From Psychromonas sp. L1A2 (GTDB lineage: Bacteria > Pseudomonadota > Gammaproteobacteria > Enterobacterales > Psychromonadaceae), in the NCBI RefSeq assembly GCF_009828855.1, contig NZ_WUAG01000001.1:744001-808000 (forward strand): a stretch of 64,000 nucleotides of DNA, given 5' to 3'. The notes beneath the pieces are model-generated. The model was not told where the DNA came from. It was given only the letters and a program-made list of their open reading frames with translations, and made no database searches. The position numbers and the translations under genes are program-made. Below, in pieces: positions 39,835 through 48,107 of the stretch; position 1 is the stretch's first letter, and the number at the start of each line of letters is the position of its first letter.

Positions 39835-40602
39835 TTAAGATCTATTGATACAACCTGGCATTGTATCGGTGTTTTTTTGTTTATTAGATTCTTTTATTAG
39901 TAACATTTTTTGAAAAATAAGAATAAAAAAGAGTGAGACGGTAATTGCTGCGCAAAAAATTAATAGACTAATCATAAAAGTTTCTCGCTTTGATGTTGTG
40001 AGTTGAGGTTTGATATTTTTTTCTACTATTTGTGCTCCCATAAGGTCACCAATTTGCCATTTTTCAGGTTCAGTTAAATGCTGAATACTGTTATGACAAT
40101 CCACACAAGCTTGCTCAGTTGCATAGAAAGGCGCGACGGTTCTGACTACTGACCTGTCATTTTTTATGATCGAAGTGAGGTTCATATTTTGATTAGAGCT
40201 AGTTTGAAGTAATAGCATTTGACGTCTCATTTTATCGTCAGTTGGCCCTTTATTTATCGACTTACCAGGAAAACCAACCACTTCTGAATGTAAAGAGCCC
40301 TCAAATAAGGAGCTTAAGTTAGCAAGTTCGAGTGCATGAGAGCGATAAATTGCACGACTTGGTAATAAGCCATTGGCGTATTGATCCTCAAAATCAGAAT
40401 AAGCTTTAACAAATCCTTTACTGAGGTTAATCACTAAATTGCTTTCATTTGTCGCGCTTGCAATGATATCTGTACGTGTTTTATTCAATATGAAAGTGTA
40501 AGAGAAAAAAGAGATAACCAAAGCAACTACGAGAATGATGATGACATAACGAGTACTTAAGGCATTGTTAATAGAGGAAATTTTTTGATTGTATTTATTC
40601 AC
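39835..40602 (-). CDS. Membrane c-type heme sensor protein (DUF3365/Tll0287-like) without output domain
   Basis: A 255-residue protein with membrane helices at about 19-40 and 208-231 and a periplasmic domain between them. The domain holds a single CVDCH heme c motif (Cys166, Cys169, His170) with the preceding VRTVAPFYATEQ and later IGDLMGAQIVE, as in Tll0287-like sensor domains (DUF3365). Such domains usually precede a GGDEF, kinase or chemotaxis module; here only about 24 residues follow the second helix. The start is GTG after AAGGTGAAAGAGT. Confidence 0.75.
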   Translation of the reverse strand: MNKYNQKISSINNALSTRYVIIILVVALVISFFSYTFILNKTRTDIIASATNESNLVINLSKGFVKAYSDFEDQYANGLLPSRAIYRSHALELANLSSLFEGSLHSEVVGFPGKSINKGPTDDKMRRQMLLLQTSSNQNMNLTSIIKNDRSVVRTVAPFYATEQACVDCHNSIQHLTEPEKWQIGDLMGAQIVEKNIKPQLTTSKRETFMISLLIFCAAITVSLFFILIFQKMLLIKESNKQKNTDTMPGCINRS

Positions 40603-40929
40603 ACTCTTTCACCTTATATTAGTTTTCATGTCATTGTGATGTATCTAAATTATCAAATCTTAATTTTTATGTTTATAACTATATAAACTAAAAGACGTTG
40701 AGTTAGTGAGATCCTGTAAAGGCGATATTCTTTCAAATTTTAAAGATATTTTGATATGCCATTAATATTTAAGTAAATTATATTTAATTAGTTTTTATAC
40801 AATAAAGTTACAAATAATATCTTTTTTTGTGACTTTATATATATTAACTAAAAAGAGGTGTTTCTTGCAAGTAAAGTGAACAAAGTAATGGAGATCTGTC
40901 TTTTGTTTAGCGGTTAAAAGGAAAATAAA
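40603..40929. other. AT-rich gene-free stretch between divergent genes
   Basis: About 330 bases between the heme sensor and the GNAT gene, with promoters for both presumably inside. I see no strong hairpin or repeat. Confidence 0.35.
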
Positions 40930-41361
40930 ATGAAAGTTGAATATAGAAAAGCAGAGTCGAAAAAGTTTTCATCTTTGCTTATTCAAGAAAATATGAAAGC
41001 CTACTATGCAGCAAAAGATATTATTTGGGATTCTGAATTTTTTGATCGTCACTGGAAAATATTTAAAAACTTAGAGGTTTATTATAACTCTGAGTGTGTT
41101 GGTATTTTACGGTTTTCATTTAATGATCAAAATTGTTACATCCGAGATTTACAAATAAAATCATCATATCAAGGGAAAGGAGTGGGGAGTCATTGTTTAC
41201 ATTACGCTATTGAGTTAGGTAAATCACGCGGTGATCGTTTTATTAAATTAAAAGTATTCTCTGATAATCCTGCTATTGCTTTATATCAACGTCATGGCTT
41301 TCAAAAAATAGCTGAACTAGATTTTTTAACTGAGATGGCTCTCGATCTTAATCAAATTTAA
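40930..41361 (+). CDS. GNAT-family N-acetyltransferase
   Basis: A 143-residue GNAT enzyme. The CoA loop is SSYQGKGVGSHCLHYAIELG (about 78-97), with LKVFSDNPAIALYQRHGFQKI following, the standard C-terminal signature. The substrate is unknown. The ATG follows AAAAGGAAAATAAA, a good ribosome site. Confidence 0.88.
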   Translation: MKVEYRKAESKKFSSLLIQENMKAYYAAKDIIWDSEFFDRHWKIFKNLEVYYNSECVGILRFSFNDQNCYIRDLQIKSSYQGKGVGSHCLHYAIELGKSRGDRFIKLKVFSDNPAIALYQRHGFQKIAELDFLTEMALDLNQI

Positions 41362-41464
41362 ATTTCTAACGTGAGTGTATATCATCAGGTTCAAATCACT
41401 TTTTAACGCGTTGTAAAGCTGAGCCACAAGCTATAACCAACAGATTAAGTTACCATTATTTTAG

Positions 41465-41544
41465 AATACAATTTCCTTAAAAGACAATTCACTTAAAATA
41501 CAATGACCTTAGAATGCAATTACCTTAAAGTACAATTACCTTAA
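41465..41544. repeat. 16-bp tandem repeat, five copies
   Basis: Units of the form AATACAATTACCTTAA start at 41465, 41481, 41497, 41513 and 41529, each with 1-4 differences, and end 47 bases before the pip start. They lie in the promoter region, so copy number could affect pip expression. Confidence 0.85.
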
Positions 41545-41591
41545 AATATAGGTACGCCAGTCTTATCAACCTAATATAACGAGCAAACGCG

Positions 41592-42542
41592 ATGAATGAG
41601 TTTTACCCTGAAATAGAGCCATATAATCATTTTTTAATTAATGTAGATAATCAGCATCAAATCTATGTAGAAGAGTGTGGTAACCCAGATGGTCAAGCGA
41701 TGCTGTTTATTCATGGCGGTCCAGGTGGAGGTTGTTCTAAAAATGACAGACGATTTTTTGATCCTGAAAAATACCGTATCATTTTATTTGACCAACGTGG
41801 TTGTGGTCGTTCTTTACCTCATGGGTGTTTAGATAATAATGAAACTAATTTATTGGTTAACGATATTGAGAAAATTATAGAAAAATTAGGGATTGATCGT
41901 TGGCATGTTTTTGGTGGTTCGTGGGGAACGACGTTAGCACTTGTTTATGCACAAGCTCACCCAAAAAAAGTAAAGAGTTTAGTTTTACGTGGCATTTTCT
42001 TAGGTCGACCGCAAGACACTGACTGGACTTTCTCTGGTGGTGGTGCAACGCGAATTTACCCAGACTTTTGGCAAGAGTATCTTGATGTATTGCCAAATGG
42101 GAAAGAGCAAGCTTCAGTACAAGCGGCTTACGATATTATGGTCGGTGACGATAAAGAACTAGCAATGAGAGTTGCTAAAGCATGGAGTGTTTGGGAAATT
42201 CGTTGTTGTACGTTAATACCGAATCAAGATTTTGTTGATGCCGCAACTGGAGATCATCAAGCGTGGACAATGGCTCGTCATGAGGCACACTTTATGATCA
42301 ATAATTGCTTCTTATCTGAGAATCAAATCTTAGCGAATACAGATAAAATTAAAGATATTCCAACGACTATCGTACATGGTCGATTCGATATTGTTTGCCC
42401 ATTTGATAACGCTTGGCAATTACATCAAAAACTACCCAATTCAACCTTGATTACCAGCGAAGCCTCAGGTCATGCATCGGTTGAAAAAAACACGAAGCAT
42501 CATTTGATTGAAGCCACTAATGCGATGTTATTGTTGGGGTAA
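41592..42542 (+). CDS. pip: Proline iminopeptidase
   Basis: A 316-residue alpha/beta-hydrolase that removes N-terminal proline from peptides. It has the oxyanion-hole HGGPGGGCS, LFDQRGCGRS, the nucleophile Ser110 in GGSWG, and the Asp/His residues in GRFDIVCP and SGHA. The length is that of the S33 family. A 16-bp tandem repeat lies upstream. ATG 41592 has no strong ribosome site. Confidence 0.93.
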   Translation: MNEFYPEIEPYNHFLINVDNQHQIYVEECGNPDGQAMLFIHGGPGGGCSKNDRRFFDPEKYRIILFDQRGCGRSLPHGCLDNNETNLLVNDIEKIIEKLGIDRWHVFGGSWGTTLALVYAQAHPKKVKSLVLRGIFLGRPQDTDWTFSGGGATRIYPDFWQEYLDVLPNGKEQASVQAAYDIMVGDDKELAMRVAKAWSVWEIRCCTLIPNQDFVDAATGDHQAWTMARHEAHFMINNCFLSENQILANTDKIKDIPTTIVHGRFDIVCPFDNAWQLHQKLPNSTLITSEASGHASVEKNTKHHLIEATNAMLLLG

Positions 42543-43003
42543 TTATATTTCGTAGGGAGATTAATACAATTACATTATTAATGTAGGTGATGATAATATT
42601 TTTATAGATAAATCTTGTTTAACTCTTGAATTCAAGTAATAAGTACAATTCTGATGATGCCGAAAGCATCAATTCATATGATTGGTCTTGGTATATCAAT
42701 ATAGTTAACTTTAAAATTATAAAACAGTATTGCTCGACATTGTTATTTTATCGTTGATATTCTTGAAAATAGTGGTGTGACATCATTTTTTATTAATAAT
42801 TTAGGTTATTTAATGACAAGGAGATATAAAAATTTAACCTCTATCTCTTTGTCTAAACTAAATATCAATCGATTAAAAATGAATGCCATTAGTTATAACG
42901 CTATATTTTATCCTTTGTTATTAATTTTGTAATGATAATAACTATTTGAAAAATCAATATGTTGCTTTCACCTTTTTTCTTACGCCTCAACAGAGACTTT
43001 CTA
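42543..43003. other. Gene-free stretch with a 12-bp stem-loop
   Basis: About 460 bases between the convergent pip and gtrA genes. GACAAGGAGATA (42815-42826) can pair with TATCTCTTTGTC (42842-42853) with one G-T wobble. No ORF is credible. Confidence 0.45.
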
Positions 43004-43396
43004 TTAGGAACTTTTAATAAAAACCCACCGACTACTTAAAAAGTAATTTGTGATTGCTCCAGCTAAAACGCCTGCTGTGAGAGCCAACGCTCCTTGGTAA
43101 AAGTCCTTTCCTAATACATTTAATACTATGTGGAACATGGCAAAATTTGGAATAACTGAAATACCTGCAGATAACGTAAACTTAAAACCTTCTCGTGCAT
43201 AGGATGATGATTTTAAATCAGTAAATGTATAGTATCTATTCCCAAACCAAGTACAGGCTAAAGCACAAATAAAAGCAATAACTCTAGATTGATAAGGTGA
43301 TAAGTTAAATACGTATGCACAAAGCATGAATATCAGTAAGTCTACAATAAACCCGATACTACCAATGACGGCAAACTTAATTATTCGGCCATTCAT
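43004..43396 (-). CDS. GtrA-family membrane protein
   Basis: A 130-residue protein with four membrane helices, KFAVIGSIGFIVDLLIFML at the N-terminus and CTWFGNRYYTF in the middle, both typical of GtrA. GtrA-type proteins are thought to flip polyprenyl-phosphate-linked sugars. I start at ATG 43396, which overlaps the upstream stop (TAATG), instead of the longer open frame to 43414. Last gene of a three-gene operon. Confidence 0.85.
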   Translation of the reverse strand: MNGRIIKFAVIGSIGFIVDLLIFMLCAYVFNLSPYQSRVIAFICALACTWFGNRYYTFTDLKSSSYAREGFKFTLSAGISVIPNFAMFHIVLNVLGKDFYQGALALTAGVLAGAITNYFLSSRWVFIKSS

Positions 43397-44799
43397 TAAC
43401 TCGCTGTCCTGCAATGATATAAGGACCGTTTGTTTTTAGATGAAAATACCAAGTTACAACTAATATTCTTGTCTTCTTTAAATTGAGCAATTTCTTTGTC
43501 GGTTGCAATAAGTTGTATTGGCATCTCTTTTAGTACTTCTTCATTTATCTTATTGAATACTTTTACTTTACCTTGGCTATAAAACTGGCCTGAAAAGGAT
43601 TTTTTATTTAGATAATATATTGGATTATTTAAATTTACGTGCTTCATCATGTCTTTATCACTTTTCTGTTCAGTTTTACCAAACTGAATGAAAATAAGAG
43701 CTGCAATAAGTAATATTGGGATGAGCGAAGCTGAAATAGATACCCATTTAATAAATTTTTTAAAGGTTAATAATGAAACTAGCAAACCTAATGCTGGAAT
43801 ACCGGGTAATACGTAGGCAGGTAATATATTACCTGACAAAGTAAATAGTATCATTGGGGAAATCATCCAAAAAAAGAGGTATGACTTAAGGTCTGAATTC
43901 CGTTTTATTGTATCTTGTTTCTCTTTTCGTGATCTCCAAGCTAATATAGGCAAAATAATCGACCAAGGAGCCGCTGCGTAAATCCAGAATAACCATATCA
44001 TTCCTTTGACTTCATTATGTGCTTTACCATATAAATCACCTTCCCAGCCACTTACCATAAAACGTTGGAAATGTTCGCCTACAATAAAGTAATTTAAAAA
44101 GCCCGGTGTTGCATTTTCTGCCATTAAATACCAAGGTAAAGCAATCACAGAAATAATCACAATACCCTTTAAAATAGGGACTCTTTTTATAAAAAGGGCG
44201 ATTCCATTCTTAACTCCATAATTTAAAATAATCCATGGAACTAGGCTTAAACCAATTAAGACAATAATTAAAGGTCCTTTCGCTAATAGCCCTAAAGCGA
44301 TACCAAAAAAGCCAAGTAAACCAGCCTTTGTCGAGCCATGCCAACATTGATAAAAACCAATCATTGCGATTGCCATTGATAAGGTCAACGCCATATCGGT
44401 CATAACGGCACCAGCTGAAATGCTAAAAACAGCACTGGTTGCAATAACTAACGAAGCAATTAAAGCGTTAACGTTATGTTTATTCGCAAAGCGGGCAACA
44501 ACTAAAATGACAGCAACGCCTGCTAGCCAATGTGGAAATCTAACTGCGAACTCATTAAGGCCAAAAACTTCTATGCCAAGACTGCTCATCCAAGTGAATA
44601 AGGGGGGCTTTCCCCAAAATGGAACCCCATAATCAAACTGTGGTGTTAGCCAGTTTCCCGTTTCAACCATTATTCTTGCCATCTCACCATATCTTGCTTC
44701 GGTCGTGTCCATTAAAGGATATAGTGCAAGTGTAATTAGTCTTATTAATGCGGTTGCAATTAATATAAACCAGATAGTTTTTACTTGTTTAGTCATCAT
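43396..44799 (-). CDS. ArnT-like polyprenyl-phosphate-dependent glycosyltransferase
   Basis: A 467-residue protein with about eleven membrane segments. The first periplasmic loop has DTTEARYGEMARIM, the acidic motif of PMT/ArnT-type (GT39/GT83) transferases, followed by FWGKPPLFTW. It probably moves a sugar from a polyprenyl phosphate to lipid A or another envelope acceptor. It is coupled to gtrB (stop/start overlap at 44799) and to gtrA. ArnT specificity for aminoarabinose is not shown; no other arn gene is nearby. Confidence 0.85.
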   Translation of the reverse strand: MMTKQVKTIWFILIATALIRLITLALYPLMDTTEARYGEMARIMVETGNWLTPQFDYGVPFWGKPPLFTWMSSLGIEVFGLNEFAVRFPHWLAGVAVILVVARFANKHNVNALIASLVIATSAVFSISAGAVMTDMALTLSMAIAMIGFYQCWHGSTKAGLLGFFGIALGLLAKGPLIIVLIGLSLVPWIILNYGVKNGIALFIKRVPILKGIVIISVIALPWYLMAENATPGFLNYFIVGEHFQRFMVSGWEGDLYGKAHNEVKGMIWLFWIYAAAPWSIILPILAWRSRKEKQDTIKRNSDLKSYLFFWMISPMILFTLSGNILPAYVLPGIPALGLLVSLLTFKKFIKWVSISASLIPILLIAALIFIQFGKTEQKSDKDMMKHVNLNNPIYYLNKKSFSGQFYSQGKVKVFNKINEEVLKEMPIQLIATDKEIAQFKEDKNISCNLVFSSKNKRSLYHCRTAS

Positions 44800-45839
44800 T
44801 ATTTTTCAACGCGATGTTTAAATTTAGGGTTAGTAATAACAACTAAATTATTTTTTAGAGTGCTTGTAGATTCAAATTTTTCCTCAATAATGTAACGAGG
44901 GCGATTTTTGACTTCGGTATAAATTCGACCAACGTAAGCACCAATTAAACCTATGCTCATTAATTGAAAGCCCCCTAAAGCAAGAATTGCTAGCATGATG
45001 GTAGGAAAGCCATCAACGGTTTCTCCAAATATAAGTGTTTTTGCAATGATTAATAGACCATAAATGAAGGCTGATGAAGCAATCAAAGCACCTAGGTAAG
45101 TCGCTATTTGTAATGGTTTTGTACTAAATGATGTTATCCCATCAACCGCTAGGCCAAATAATTTACTGTATGGCCATTTTGAGTCTCCAATGAACCTCGC
45201 TTCTCTATCAAACTGAATAATAGTTTGTTTAAAGCCTGGCCATACGAATAAGCCTTTCATATAAATATTTTTTTCTGTTAATTGGTTTATCTCATCAATG
45301 ACTCTTCGACTAATAAGCCTAAAATCACCTACATTTTCGGGTATAGGATTTTCAGATAGTTTATTAAGTAGTTTATAAAATACAGCTGCGGACTTTTCTT
45401 TAAACCAAGTCTCACCATTACGCGATCTTCTCTGAAGGTTCACAACATCAAATCCTTCTTCCCATTTTTTAACCATATCTACAATAAGCTCAGGGGGATC
45501 TTGTAAATCAGCATCAATAATAATAGCTGCACGTCCTTTAGTTGCTTTAAGTCCGGCAGTCATCGCAGCTTCTTTACCAAAATTTCTACTTAGCTTTATT
45601 AATGAGTGGGGAGTGCCTAACATAGGAAGGCTTTTAATGGTCATTACACTTTGATCAACGCTACCATCATCCACATAAATAATTTCACATTCGCAGTTTA
45701 TTTTTCCTAAGACATGCGATAACTTTTTATGTAATGTCTGGAGTCCATCTTCCTCATTATGCACAGGGACAACGATAGATAATGTTATTGTCTGTATTTT
45801 TTGGTTAGAAATTATATTCATCATCGTTCTTTTCACCAT
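44799..45839 (-). CDS. GtrB-like polyprenyl-phosphate glycosyltransferase (GT2)
   Basis: A 346-residue enzyme with an N-terminal GT2 domain (VVPVHNEEDGLQTL; DADLQDPPE with the DXD-like motif) and two C-terminal membrane helices (about 240-262 and 275-300). It likely loads a sugar on undecaprenyl phosphate for the ArnT-like transferase. ATG 45839 is the first start; MMN at residue 6 is an alternative. First gene of the operon. Confidence 0.88.
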   Translation of the reverse strand: MVKRTMMNIISNQKIQTITLSIVVPVHNEEDGLQTLHKKLSHVLGKINCECEIIYVDDGSVDQSVMTIKSLPMLGTPHSLIKLSRNFGKEAAMTAGLKATKGRAAIIIDADLQDPPELIVDMVKKWEEGFDVVNLQRRSRNGETWFKEKSAAVFYKLLNKLSENPIPENVGDFRLISRRVIDEINQLTEKNIYMKGLFVWPGFKQTIIQFDREARFIGDSKWPYSKLFGLAVDGITSFSTKPLQIATYLGALIASSAFIYGLLIIAKTLIFGETVDGFPTIMLAILALGGFQLMSIGLIGAYVGRIYTEVKNRPRYIIEEKFESTSTLKNNLVVITNPKFKHRVEK

Positions 45840-46339
45840 AGACGTGTATTTTATGATGGATATAATATGATGAAATTCTTAAGATTGACTGAAGAAAGCC
45901 TTAAGTTTCACTTAAGTTTTTATTTAATCTTAATTCTGGTTAATAAAAGCGGAATTATATTTAAAGTCATAAGATTATATTTTTTAATTCATACTTTTTC
46001 GTTATATCTTTTAATTATATAGTGTCGTTAGTTTTGCCTAGTTTAAAGGGGAATTGAGAGATAATTTAACTCAGAAATGAGTGGTAGTAGTGCTGTTGTA
46101 TCACTTTGCTAAAATCAAACTTTTCTTGTCGGGTACAGAGATAATTTAACCTTCTAGAATTGTAGAATTGTAGAATTGTAGAATTGGAAATTGTTATCAA
46201 GGTATTTAATAGTGAGAACAAGCAAAGAAATAATCAATTTCTTGAGTGAATTTGATTATATCGATGCTTGCTATATTTTATGTGTTGATTTTTCCTTTAT
46301 TAAAGCTAACGCTTACTCGCTTTAAAAAGAAACCTAGGT
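45840..46339. other. Gene-free AT-rich stretch with short repeats
   Basis: About 500 bases. GAGATAATTTAAC occurs near 46059 and again near 46138, and an 8-bp tandem repeat is at 46155-46186. An open frame of 89 codons that starts here runs into aceA on the other strand and is not credible. Confidence 0.45.
46155..46186. repeat. 8-bp tandem repeat (TAGAATTG), four copies
   Basis: Four perfect TAGAATTG units in a row at 46155, 46163, 46171 and 46179, in non-coding DNA downstream of aceA. Confidence 0.9.
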
Positions 46340-47938
46340 CTAAGAGAACTGGCTCATTGTATTATTTTCACCAGAGGCTTTTAGAGCTTGATCACCAGAG
46401 AAATACTCTTTGTGATCGTCACCAATATTTGAGCCTGACATATCTTGATGTTTTACAGAATCTAGTGATTGTCTTATCTCTTGGCGTTGCACATTTTCAA
46501 CATAAGCCAACATAGCACGTTCCCCGAAGTATTCTTTAGCGAGATTATCCGTTGATAACGCTGCCGTATGGTAAGTTGGCAAGGTTATTAAGTGATGGAA
46601 AATACCCGCATGTTTAGAGGCTTCTTTTTGGAAATTTTGTATTTTCAAATCGGCAGCAATCGCTAGTTCGGTAATATCGTATTTAATACTCATTAGACCA
46701 CTACGTTGGTAAGCACTAACGTCTTTTCCTTCTTTTTCCCACGCATCAAACACTTGTTGACGGAAATTTAAAGTCCAGTTAAATGATGGGCTATTGTTGT
46801 AAACTAATTTGGCATTCGGTACCACTTCTCGAATACGATTCACCATATTAGCAATGTGCTGTACATTCGGTGTTTCTGTTTCAATCCACAGTAAATCTGC
46901 ACCATGTTGCAATGAGGTAATACAATCAAGCACTACACGGTCTTCACCTGTATTCGGTTTAAAACGTACTAATCCATTAGGAAGGCGGTTTGGTTTAATC
47001 AATTCACCTGCGCGGCTTAATACCATATCGCCCGATTTTAAATCAGCTAACGAATTGATTTTTTCACCGTCAATGTAAGCGTTGTATTGCTCAGCTAAAT
47101 CGCCTGGATATTGAGATACAGGGATTTTTTGTGTTAAACCTGCACCTAATGAATCGGTTCGAGCAACGATAATGCCTTCTTCAACACCGAGTTCCATAAA
47201 GGCGTAACGTACTGCATTTATTTTGGCTAAAAAGTCTTCATGCGGCACGGTTACTTTACCGTCTTGATGGCCACATTGTTTAGCATCAGACACTTGGTTT
47301 TCAATTTGAATACAACAAGCGCCAGCTTCAATCATTTTTTTAGCTAATAGGTAAGTGGCTTCTTCATTACCAAAGCCTGCATCGATATCGGCAATGATAG
47401 GGACAACATGTGTTTCAAATTCGTCAATTTGCTTTTGTACTGCTCTTTCTGCAACTTGATCTCCGCTGCTTTGTGCTTCGTCTAAATCATTAAATAAATG
47501 ATTTAATTCGCGTGCATCGGCTTGTTTTAAGAATGTGTACAATTCTTCTATTAACATTGGCACTGAGGTTTTTTCATGCATTGATTGGTCTGGTAAGGGG
47601 CCAAACTCAGAGCGCATGGCGGCAACCATCCAACCAGATAAGTAAAGGTAAGTCCCTTTGGTGGTGGTGAAGTGCTTCTTAATAGAGATCATTTTTTGTT
47701 GGCCAATAAAACCATGCCAGCAGCCAAGCGATTGTGTGTAATTATCGCTATTCTGATCATAAGATTGCATATCATCACGCATAATTTTAGCGGTGTAGTT
47801 TGCAATATCTAACCCCGTTTTGAAACGGTTTTGTAAGCGCATACGAGCAATATATTCTGGATTAATCGCATTCCAAGTTGAACCTTGTTGGTTTATAAAT
47901 TGGTGTGCGTTATTCATTTCAGCTTTGTAATTCATCAT
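46340..47938 (-). CDS. aceA: Isocitrate lyase (long, about 530-residue form)
   Basis: A 532-residue enzyme that splits isocitrate to succinate and glyoxylate. The active-site Cys222 lies in KQCGHQDGK; the glutamine and aspartate here, instead of the KKCGHLGGK of E. coli AceA, mark the longer Pseudomonas-like subfamily. DIDAGFGNEEATY and TPNVQHIANM (substrate and metal loops) are intact. ATG 47938 follows GAGAGG. It lies 158 bases downstream of glcB on the same strand; the pair makes up the glyoxylate shunt. Confidence 0.95.
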   Translation of the reverse strand: MMNYKAEMNNAHQFINQQGSTWNAINPEYIARMRLQNRFKTGLDIANYTAKIMRDDMQSYDQNSDNYTQSLGCWHGFIGQQKMISIKKHFTTTKGTYLYLSGWMVAAMRSEFGPLPDQSMHEKTSVPMLIEELYTFLKQADARELNHLFNDLDEAQSSGDQVAERAVQKQIDEFETHVVPIIADIDAGFGNEEATYLLAKKMIEAGACCIQIENQVSDAKQCGHQDGKVTVPHEDFLAKINAVRYAFMELGVEEGIIVARTDSLGAGLTQKIPVSQYPGDLAEQYNAYIDGEKINSLADLKSGDMVLSRAGELIKPNRLPNGLVRFKPNTGEDRVVLDCITSLQHGADLLWIETETPNVQHIANMVNRIREVVPNAKLVYNNSPSFNWTLNFRQQVFDAWEKEGKDVSAYQRSGLMSIKYDITELAIAADLKIQNFQKEASKHAGIFHHLITLPTYHTAALSTDNLAKEYFGERAMLAYVENVQRQEIRQSLDSVKHQDMSGSNIGDDHKEYFSGDQALKASGENNTMSQFS

Positions 47939-48080
47939 AGTGACCTCTCAAATTATCATGTGTTATCAATAAGTAATTGTTAATTTACAGTGAATAAAAG
48001 TGCCTAGATTAAAATCGTTGATTTGCTAGTTTCAGCCTTGTTGGTAGCTAATGCTTATTTTGTTTCTCGCTGCCTTGTTA

Positions 48081-48107
48081 TTAGTTAATTAGTTAATTAG
48101 TTAATTA
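48081..48107. repeat. 8-bp tandem repeat (TTAGTTAA) across the glcB stop codon
   Basis: Three perfect TTAGTTAA units (48081-48104) and a partial fourth. The glcB stop codon (48097-48099) lies in the third unit, so repeat slippage would alter only the region after the stop or the last one or two codons. Confidence 0.85.

Noticed and set aside
43396..45839. Aminoarabinose-lipid A (arn) locus
   Set aside because: Only GtrB-, ArnT- and GtrA-like proteins are present; arnA, arnB, arnC and arnD are absent, so the sugar is unknown.
46246..46515. Plus-strand ORF of 89 codons with a hydrophobic N-terminus
   Set aside because: More than half overlaps the 3' end of aceA on the other strand, it has no ribosome site, and the second half is an antisense shadow.
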